This document shows positions 6,017 to 12,234 of a stretch of 19,949 bases of DNA, in pieces. Each line of letters opens with the position of its first letter. The first letter of the stretch is position 1. The position numbers and the translations under genes were made by a program. Below the pieces are notes generated by a model. The model did no database searches, was not told the DNA's origin, and worked only from the letters and a program-made list of their open reading frames with translations. The DNA is taken from positions 1 through 19,949 of the forward strand of contig CAYSLC010000095.1 in the NCBI GenBank assembly GCA_964431545.1. Direction: 5' to 3'. The DNA is from CAYSLC01 sp964431545 (GTDB lineage Bacteria; Desulfobacterota; Desulfobacteria; Desulfobacterales; JAABSP01).

Positions 6017-7408
6017 TTGCTGGCCCTCTGGGCCGTGTTGATCCTGTTGTCCGCCGGTTGGGCGGAGGCCGGAAGGCTGGGGCTCCGGGATGAAAGGCCC
6101 GGAACGATCGTGCCCCCGCCCACGGATCGCGGGGATGCGCGGGCCCCCCGCGCCGCCCTCCCGGCGCCCGCGGCCGGCACGCGCCAATACACGGCCCCAA
6201 GCGGCCGGTTCCGGATCCTCTGGGGCGACCGGTTCGATCCCGCCGATCCCCACTGGACCGACCGCGACGGCGACGGTCTCCCCGATTGGATCACTTTCCT
6301 TTCCGATGCCCTGGAGGCGGCACACGCCGTCCAGTCCGGACATGGATTCCCCGTTCCCTACGGCATGGACCGATATCTTCTGGACGTCTACGTCGCCAAC
6401 ACCGGCGTGGAGGCACGGGACCCGGACACGGGCCGCTGGACCCCGGTCACCCTCCCCTCCTATTACTACGCCTACACCGAGATCGACGAGATCCGCGGAA
6501 CCAGCTACTTCGTCTTCAACGACGACCTTTCCGGCCTCACCGACGACGAAACCGGAGCGCTTTCGGCCACCGCGGCCCATGAACTCTTCCACGCGGTCCA
6601 GCGGACCGTCTACCCCTGGGACGACGAGGTGGCCGTGGCCGACGCCCAGTGGCGCCGGGACGCCTGGTGGTTCGAGGCCACCGCCACCTGGATGGAGGAG
6701 ATCTGCTTCCCGGCGGTGGACGACTACCTGCCCTATGTCCGGGATCTCCTCAGCCGTCCGGAAACGGCCCTGACCACCACCGACGGGTACCGGGAGTACG
6801 GGCTCGGCATCCTCGCCGGGTACCTCTGGATCCGCCACGGCGGGCCCCTCCTGTGGGTGGAGGTGCTCCAGGAGGGCCGGGAGCTGGGGATCGAGGCTGC
6901 CCTCACCGCGGCCCTGGCCCGTCGCGGCGCGCCCCCCTTCGCGCATGCCGTGGCCGCCTTCTGGTCCCAAACGGCCCATCCCGACGACCTCTGGTCCGAC
7001 GGGGACCGGTTTTATGACGGCGGAGGCCCCCGGCTGACCGATACGATCCCGGGGCTGCCCCACACCCTCTCCCCGGGCGTCGACGCCGCCCCCGGGCGAT
7101 TCGGCGCCAACCTGATCGGGGTGACGATCCCCCCGGCCCCCCTGTATCTCGAGATGGAGGACGACGGGGGGAAGGCCTGGGTCTGCGGCTTTTCCGAGGC
7201 GGGTGCCGCCGAAACCGTCACCGCCGACCTGGGCACCGGCCCATCTGTCCGTTTCGGAAAAGGGACGCCCCGGGCCTATCTCGCCGTGATCAACACCTCC
7301 GACGGCGGCCCCGCTCCCTATATGTTCACCGCCACGGACCAGATTCCACAACCCTCGAACGGTGGGGGCGGCGGAGGATGCTTCATCGGATCGGTTACCC
7401 CGCGATAG
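6017..7408 (+). CDS. Putative exported zinc metalloprotease (MXAN_6640-like) with short CFI-box tail
   Basis: The protein has an exported N-terminus (hydrophobic run ending AGWAEA). A DRDGDGLPDWITFLSDALE block follows, of the kind seen in MXAN_6640-family putative metalloproteases. The zinc motif HELFH lies at residues 188-192, with FEATATWMEE (Glu220) downstream as the likely third ligand. The C-terminus ends in six glycines then CFIGSVTPR, resembling the CFI-box C-terminal motif but stopping at once, without the usual continuation. The start is uncertain. TTG 6017 has no ribosome binding site and gives a signal peptide without basic residues. In-frame sequence upstream (from about 5984) would supply Arg residues and sit 5 bases after GGAG, but offers only ATC or ATT as start codon. 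It begins within 40 bases of mlaA, so it probably belongs to the mla transcript. The substrate is unknown. Confidence 0.75.
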   Translation: MLALWAVLILLSAGWAEAGRLGLRDERPGTIVPPPTDRGDARAPRAALPAPAAGTRQYTAPSGRFRILWGDRFDPADPHWTDRDGDGLPDWITFLSDALEAAHAVQSGHGFPVPYGMDRYLLDVYVANTGVEARDPDTGRWTPVTLPSYYYAYTEIDEIRGTSYFVFNDDLSGLTDDETGALSATAAHELFHAVQRTVYPWDDEVAVADAQWRRDAWWFEATATWMEEICFPAVDDYLPYVRDLLSRPETALTTTDGYREYGLGILAGYLWIRHGGPLLWVEVLQEGRELGIEAALTAALARRGAPPFAHAVAAFWSQTAHPDDLWSDGDRFYDGGGPRLTDTIPGLPHTLSPGVDAAPGRFGANLIGVTIPPAPLYLEMEDDGGKAWVCGFSEAGAAETVTADLGTGPSVRFGKGTPRAYLAVINTSDGGPAPYMFTATDQIPQPSNGGGGGGCFIGSVTPR

Positions 7409-7433
7409 GTCTCCGGGGGTTCCCGGCGGATGA

Positions 7434-7451
7434 AATGAATCTGCATTCATT
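7434..7451. promoter_or_regulatory. Inverted repeat AATGAAT-N4-ATTCATT
   Basis: Seven-base arms at 7434-7440 and 7445-7451 use the same GAAT/ATTC half-site letters as the palindrome at 7614-7633, with a 4-base gap. It lies 25 bases past the metalloprotease stop and about 210 bases before fadN. It may be an auxiliary operator. Downstream there is a short CCCCT/AGGGG hairpin (7472-7487) without a T-run. Confidence 0.45.
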
Positions 7452-7587
7452 CGGCCCTTCCCGGCCGGAATCCCCTCTCTCCAGGGGCGGCACGCGCCCG
7501 TCCATCGAACACGCCATATCGTAATTATTTGATTTCGTAGCGGTTCATAGAAAGATCTCCTGAATTCCCTAAGCTTCGAATTTTTCC

Positions 7588-7615
7588 TTGACACCGGAAA
7601 CCGGGATCTGTTAAT
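7588..7615 (+). promoter_or_regulatory. Promoter of the fadN-fadA operon
   Basis: TTGACA at 7588-7593 is a perfect -35. At 16-bp spacing GTTAAT (7610-7615) matches 4 of 6 -10 positions. The start site would fall inside the palindrome at 7614-7633, as expected for a repressed promoter. Confidence 0.6.
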
Positions 7616-7633
7616 GAATGAATATTCATTCAT
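7614..7633. promoter_or_regulatory. FadR-type operator palindrome
   Basis: ATGAATGAATATTCATTCAT is a perfect 20-bp palindrome. Its inner 18 bases fit the Bacillus subtilis FadR (TetR family) consensus TGAATGANTANTCATTCA as I recall it. It overlaps the -10 and the predicted start of transcription, so a bound repressor would block fadN-fadA until an acyl-CoA releases it. No regulator gene is in the window. Confidence 0.75.
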
Positions 7634-7662
7634 AATCATCCACCCTATTTCAGGAGGTACCA

Positions 7663-10071
7663 ATGGTCAGGAAAATCAAAAAAGCGGCCGTCATCGGATC
7701 CGGCGTCATGGGCGGCGGTATCGCGGCCCTTCTCGCCGGCGCCGGCATCGAGACGTTGTTGCTCGATATCGTCCCCTTCGACCTCAAAGACGATGAAAAG
7801 ACCGACCCAAAGGCCCGCAACCGGATCGTCAAGGCCGGGTTCGACGCCATGGTCAAGGCCAATCCGCCCCTGCTGATGCAGAAAAAAGATGCCGACCGCA
7901 TCTCCATCGGCAACCTGGAGGACGACTTCGACAAGCTCTCCGGCTGCGACTGGATCGTCGAGGTGGTGGTGGAGAACCTCAAGATCAAAAAGGACCTGCT
8001 CCAGCGCCTGGAGGGGAAACGGAAACCGACCGCCATCGTATCCACCAACACCTCCGGCATCCCCCTGGCCGCCATGTCCGAGGGGCTGAGCAGCGAATTC
8101 CGGCGGCACTTCATGGGGACCCACTTCTTCAACCCCGTCCGGTACATGAAGCTGCTGGAACTCATCCCGGGCGAGGAGACCGACCCGGAAATCCTCTGCT
8201 TCATGGCCGACTTCGGCGAGCGGATCCTGGGCAAGGGGATCGTCTGGGCCAAGGACACCCCCAACTTCGTGGGCAACCGCATCGGGGTCCACGGGATCGT
8301 CCGGGCCATGCGGGAGATGGTGGCCGAGGGCCTCTCCATCCCCGAGGTGGACGCCCTCTTCGGCCCGGCCATGGGCCGGCCCAAGACGGCCATGTTCAAG
8401 ACCACCGACCTGGTGGGCCTCGACACCATGGCCCACGTGGCCAAGAACACCTACGAGATGGTCGAAAACGATGAACAGCGGGAGAGCTTCCAGGTCCCCG
8501 GGTTCGTCGACCGGATGATCGAACAGAATCTCTTGGGGAAGAAGGCGAACGCCGGCTTTTACAAAACAGACCTGACCCCGGAATGGAAGAAGATCCGCAA
8601 GGTGATCGATCCGGAGACCCTGGAGTACCAGGAGTACGACAAGCCATCCTTCCCCTGCCTGGAGGCGGCCAAGAAGGAGAAGACCCTCCCCGGGAAGATG
8701 CGGGCGGTGGTCTACGGCGACGACAAGGGGGCCCGATTCGCCTGGAAGGTGACAGCCCAGTGGCTCATCTACGCGGCCAACCGGATCCCCGAGATCTCCG
8801 ACACCATCGTGGAGATCGACAACGCCATGAAGTGGGGATACAACTTCGAGATGGGCCCGTTCGAGACCTGGGACGCCATCGGCGTGAAGCGCTCCGTGGA
8901 GCGGATGAACGCGGAGGGACTGCCGGTCCCGGAGAAGGTCGGGAAGATGGTCGACGCCGGCGTGGAAACCTTCTACAAGACCGAAAACGGCAAGGTCTAC
9001 TTCTACGATTTCGAATCCGCCGGATACCGGGAGATGCAGGTGAGCGACCGGATCATCTCCCTGGAGGTCCTCAAGGGGGCCGGCCGCACCGTCAAGTCGA
9101 ACCCGTCCGCCTCCCTGGTCGATCTGGGGGACGGCGTCTTCTGCTGCGAGTTCCACACCAAGATGAACGCCATCAACAAGGAGATCGTCGACTTCATGGA
9201 GGAGGCGATCGATTACGTGGACGAAAACGGCGTGGGGCTGGTGATCGGAAACCAGGCCGGCGGCATGCCCGGGGCCTTCTCCGCCGGCGGCGACCTCTTC
9301 TACATGGGGTCGTTGGCCAAGGAGGGGAAGTTCTCCGAGATCGACGCCTTTCTGAAGCAGGCCCAGACGGGGATGCAGCGGGCCCGGTATTCCGCCTTCC
9401 CGGTGGTGGCGGCCCCCTACGGCATGACCCTGGGCGGCGGCTGCGAGGTCTGCCTCGGCACGGCGGACAAGATCGTGGCCCACGCGGACCTCTACATGGG
9501 GCTGGTGGAGATCGGCGTCGGCCTGCTGCCGGCGGGGGGCGGATGCCTCAACTACTGGAAGAAGGTCACCGCCACCATCCCCGGGGCGGTCTCCGACATC
9601 GACCTGGCCAAGTTCTTCATCCCCGTCTTCATGAACGTCGCCATGGCCAAGTTCTCCAACTCCGCCGCCGAGGCCCGGAACATCGGCTACCTCGGCCCCA
9701 ACGACCGGATCATCTTCAACCGGGACTACCTCATCGGCGAGGCCAAGAAGGAGGTCTTGAAGATGGTCGAGGAGGGGTATGCTCCGCCGGCGAAACGGAA
9801 GGTCAAGGTGATCGGCCGGGCGGCCCAGGGCATGGTGGCCGGCGAGATCCACAACATGCTGAGCGGCGGCTTCATCTCCGAATACGACGCCTTCCTGGCC
9901 AAACGGATCGCCTTTGTCCTGAGCGGCGGGGACGTCCGGACCAACGGTGAAGTGGAGGAGGAGGTGATCCTCCAGCTGGAGCGGGAGGCCTTCATCGACT
10001 TCTGGCGGCAGGAGAAGACCCAGGCGCGGGTCGAACACATGCTCAAAACGGGCAAACCGCTCCGGAACTAA
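7663..10071 (+). CDS. fadN: FadN-type 3-hydroxyacyl-CoA dehydrogenase / enoyl-CoA hydratase
   Basis: This bifunctional beta-oxidation enzyme hydrates enoyl-CoA and oxidises 3-hydroxyacyl-CoA. The dehydrogenase half comes first, as in Bacillus FadN, the reverse of E. coli FadB; 802 residues agrees with FadN. Residues 5-195 are the NAD-binding domain (GSGVMGGG at 12-19), with THFFNPV (His154) and Glu166 as the catalytic pair. Helical dehydrogenase C-terminal domains span about 200-410. The crotonase domain is about 480-680, with oxyanion segment FSAGGDLF (539-546), GGGCE (Glu595) and GLVEIG (Glu616), the two catalytic glutamates. AGGAGG 5 bases before the ATG is strong. The gene is preceded by a FadR-type operator and followed after 33 bases by the thiolase gene. 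All expected catalytic residues are present, so it is probably active. Confidence 0.93.
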   Translation: MVRKIKKAAVIGSGVMGGGIAALLAGAGIETLLLDIVPFDLKDDEKTDPKARNRIVKAGFDAMVKANPPLLMQKKDADRISIGNLEDDFDKLSGCDWIVEVVVENLKIKKDLLQRLEGKRKPTAIVSTNTSGIPLAAMSEGLSSEFRRHFMGTHFFNPVRYMKLLELIPGEETDPEILCFMADFGERILGKGIVWAKDTPNFVGNRIGVHGIVRAMREMVAEGLSIPEVDALFGPAMGRPKTAMFKTTDLVGLDTMAHVAKNTYEMVENDEQRESFQVPGFVDRMIEQNLLGKKANAGFYKTDLTPEWKKIRKVIDPETLEYQEYDKPSFPCLEAAKKEKTLPGKMRAVVYGDDKGARFAWKVTAQWLIYAANRIPEISDTIVEIDNAMKWGYNFEMGPFETWDAIGVKRSVERMNAEGLPVPEKVGKMVDAGVETFYKTENGKVYFYDFESAGYREMQVSDRIISLEVLKGAGRTVKSNPSASLVDLGDGVFCCEFHTKMNAINKEIVDFMEEAIDYVDENGVGLVIGNQAGGMPGAFSAGGDLFYMGSLAKEGKFSEIDAFLKQAQTGMQRARYSAFPVVAAPYGMTLGGGCEVCLGTADKIVAHADLYMGLVEIGVGLLPAGGGCLNYWKKVTATIPGAVSDIDLAKFFIPVFMNVAMAKFSNSAAEARNIGYLGPNDRIIFNRDYLIGEAKKEVLKMVEEGYAPPAKRKVKVIGRAAQGMVAGEIHNMLSGGFISEYDAFLAKRIAFVLSGGDVRTNGEVEEEVILQLEREAFIDFWRQEKTQARVEHMLKTGKPLRN

Positions 10072-10104
10072 ACTTATTTCAGGACCATCAAGGAGGACTC
10101 ATCC

Positions 10105-11283
10105 ATGAGAGACGCATATATCGTCACATCGGTCAGAACGCCGGGCTGCCGGCGGGCCAAGGGGGCCTTCAAGGACACCCGCCCCGAGGACCTGCTCTCC
10201 CACATTCTCAACGCCGCCGTGGAGCGCACGGCCGGCCTGGACAAGAAGGACGTGGACGACGTCATGGTCGGCTGCTCCTTTCCCGAGGCGGAGCAGGGGC
10301 TCAACATCGGCCGCATCGTCACCCAGATCGCCGGGTTCCCCGAGGAGGTGGCCGGCGCCACCATCAACCGGTTCTGCTCCTCCGGGCTGGAGGCCATCGC
10401 CATCTCGGCCATGCGGATCATGTCCGGCTGGTCGGAGATCGCCATCGGCGGCGGCGTGGAGTCGATGACCTACGTCCCCATGGGCGGCAACCTGCCCCGC
10501 CCCCATCCCGAATACACCCGACAGCACGCGGAACTCTACACCTCCATGGGGATCACCGCCGAAAACGTGGCCAAACGGTACGGGATCGGCCGGGAGGACC
10601 AGGACATTTTCGCCTATGAATCCCAGATGAAGGCGGCCAAGGCCATGAACGAGGGGCTCTTCACCGAGATCGTGCCCACCCCGGCGGCCCGGTTCGTCAA
10701 AGGAGAGAACGGCACCTATCAAAAGGAGACCTTCCTCCAGGACTTCGACGACGGGATCCGCGCCACCACCACCAAGGAGGGGCTTGCCAAGCTCAACCCG
10801 GTCTTCGCCGCGGGCGGATCGGTCACCGCCGGCAACTCCTCCCAGACCACCGACGGCGCCGCCGCCACCATCCTTATGAGCGAGGCCAAGGTCAAGGAGC
10901 TGGGGCTCACCCCCATCGCCAAGCTCAAGTGCTACACGGTGGTGGGGTGCAACCCGGACGAGATGGGCGTCGGCCCCCGGTACGCCATCCCCAAGCTGCT
11001 CAAGCTCGCCGGCATGGAGATCAAGGATATCGGTCTCTTCGAGATCAACGAGGCCTTCGCCTCCCAGGCCCTCTACTGCCTCCGGGAGCTGGGCATCGAC
11101 AGGGAGAAGGTCAACATCCACGGCGGCGCCATCGCCCTGGGCCATCCCCTGGGATGCACCGGCGCCAAGCTCTGCGCCACCCTCCTGGCCAACATGAAGG
11201 AGAAGGGCGTCAAATACGGCGTCGAGTCGATGTGCATCGGCGGCGGCATGGGCGCGGCGGCGCTGTTCGAGATCTGCGAGTAG
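10105..11283 (+). CDS. fadA: Acetyl-CoA acyltransferase (3-ketoacyl-CoA thiolase)
   Basis: This enzyme catalyses thiolytic cleavage of 3-ketoacyl-CoA, the last step of the beta-oxidation cycle begun by the preceding gene. It has 392 residues, the normal length. The nucleophile is Cys91 in NRFCSSGLEA, NEAFA lies in the active-site loop, GGAIALGHPLGCTGA holds His347, and the second cysteine is Cys377 in CIGGGMG. AGGAGG 8 bases upstream supports the start. Together with fadN it makes a compact two-gene operon closed by a strong terminator. Bacillus has a third gene, fadE (acyl-CoA dehydrogenase), which is missing here, so the first oxidation step must be encoded elsewhere. The enzyme might also act in the biosynthetic direction; the fadN partner favours degradation. 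Confidence 0.94.
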   Translation: MRDAYIVTSVRTPGCRRAKGAFKDTRPEDLLSHILNAAVERTAGLDKKDVDDVMVGCSFPEAEQGLNIGRIVTQIAGFPEEVAGATINRFCSSGLEAIAISAMRIMSGWSEIAIGGGVESMTYVPMGGNLPRPHPEYTRQHAELYTSMGITAENVAKRYGIGREDQDIFAYESQMKAAKAMNEGLFTEIVPTPAARFVKGENGTYQKETFLQDFDDGIRATTTKEGLAKLNPVFAAGGSVTAGNSSQTTDGAAATILMSEAKVKELGLTPIAKLKCYTVVGCNPDEMGVGPRYAIPKLLKLAGMEIKDIGLFEINEAFASQALYCLRELGIDREKVNIHGGAIALGHPLGCTGAKLCATLLANMKEKGVKYGVESMCIGGGMGAAALFEICE

Positions 11284-11321
11284 TCCGAACGCCGTCCCGG
11301 GATATTCCAATCCACTCCATA

Positions 11322-11365
11322 CCGACAGCCTCCTCTCCTTTGCGAAGAGGAGGCTGTCGGCTTTT
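11322..11365 (+). terminator. Intrinsic terminator of fadN-fadA
   Basis: A perfect 15-bp stem (11322-11336 with 11346-11360, CCGACAGCCTCCTCT arm) with a 9-base loop is followed by CTTTT. It separates fadA from the convergent nucleotidyltransferase gene. The T-run exists only on the plus side. Confidence 0.9.
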
Positions 11366-11934
11366 CAAGCCCCTGCACGCCCAAAAACAGATCTAAGCTT
11401 TTCCAGAATCTCAGGCGACTCCTTCAATTCACACAGAGGCTCCAGTCGTTCCACGATATGATCGATATCCAGGCGCTCACTCCCCTGCCGCAGCACGATA
11501 CTCTCGATGTCGTTCCAGTCCTTCGGTCTGTCGGCAAAGGCTTTGAGCACGATGAGGTCCTCCGCCGAGCAGGTGGTCAGGACGCAGTCGGGCGCAAAAG
11601 CATACGGCGTCGCCTTTCGGATCATCTCTTCCTCAAAGGGCAGCCCCGAAAGGGAGATATCGACGGCCACGCCGTTTGACGCGGACAGCAGCAGGACCCT
11701 GTTATCGAGGGCAAAGGTAACGGGATCGTCGATCCGGCTTCCATATCGGTTCAAGAGTTCCCGCAGATACGCTTCCTCGTTTCCGAAGCCGCAGAGGAGA
11801 CAAAGGTCGATGTCCTGGGTCATTCGCATTTCACCCCACCTGATAACGACCAGTCCGCCGATGAAACAGAACGGCCATCCAAGGGCCGTCATCGTCCGTT
11901 GTATTTCCGATGCGGCCGTAAACAGAGAATTCAT
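11365..11934 (-). CDS. Minimal nucleotidyltransferase (AbiEii/DUF6036-like)
   Basis: This 189-residue protein has the core of a polymerase-beta-type nucleotidyltransferase: Gly-Gly at 26-27 in CFIGGLVVIRWGE, the metal-binding DID at 41-43 and a third acidic residue Asp91 in AVDISLSG. The C-terminal helical part, EDLIVLKAFADRPKDWNDIESIVLRQ, resembles that of small stand-alone nucleotidyltransferases of the AbiEii/DUF6036 kind. The target is unknown; relatives include toxins and antitoxins that nucleotidylate tRNA or proteins. Its ATG overlaps the stop of the 83-residue gene by 4 bases (ATGA), so the two are translationally coupled. It has no HEPN partner, so it is not an ordinary MNT-HEPN pair. 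Confidence 0.75.
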   Translation of the reverse strand: MNSLFTAASEIQRTMTALGWPFCFIGGLVVIRWGEMRMTQDIDLCLLCGFGNEEAYLRELLNRYGSRIDDPVTFALDNRVLLLSASNGVAVDISLSGLPFEEEMIRKATPYAFAPDCVLTTCSAEDLIVLKAFADRPKDWNDIESIVLRQGSERLDIDHIVERLEPLCELKESPEILEKLRSVFGRAGA

Positions 11935-12182
11935 GCCCCACCGACCCTTTCGGATTCTTTTGGCTTTCGCAGCTTCATGAACAGGCGCTGCTGCTCCACA
12001 AGTCCGCTGGACAATCGGACGATGGCGTTGTCGCAGGCATATTGGAGCATCTCGTCAAGGAGAATCCGGTTCTTGTCGTAATACGCATCGGAACGGAGTT
12101 CCCGGCCCCTCAGATCCCTCAGCGATGATGACGCTCTCCGCCAGGTCTCGACCAATCTGATTGTCTGTTTTTCCTCGTTCAT
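11931..12182 (-). CDS. Small helical protein coupled to the nucleotidyltransferase
   Basis: This 83-residue basic protein is predicted to be mostly helical (LVETWRRASSSLRDLRGRELRSDAYYDKNRILLDEMLQYACDNAIVRLSSGLVEQQRLFMKLRKP). I do not recognise a named family. It lacks the Rx4-6H motif of HEPN toxins and has no Cys/His metal motif. The ATGA overlap with the downstream nucleotidyltransferase implies matched expression, and a toxin-antitoxin-like or adaptor role is possible but inferred only from context. It starts 52 bases after the stop of the large cyclase gene, so it may share that transcript. A GGTGA-like site precedes the ATG. Confidence 0.65.
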   Translation of the reverse strand: MNEEKQTIRLVETWRRASSSLRDLRGRELRSDAYYDKNRILLDEMLQYACDNAIVRLSSGLVEQQRLFMKLRKPKESERVGGA

Positions 12183-12234
12183 GGATCACCGAATCGATCG
12201 CAAAAAAGGGAGTGATGTGGGGGACCGCCCTGTT

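Noticed and set aside
7645..10038. 797-residue minus-strand open frame opposite fadN
   Set aside because: It has the composition of an antisense shadow, while fadN on the plus strand has clear catalytic motifs.
11365..12182. Classical MNT-HEPN toxin-antitoxin pair
   Set aside because: The small partner lacks the HEPN Rx4-6H motif and is shorter than usual, so only a general nucleotidyltransferase pair is supported.
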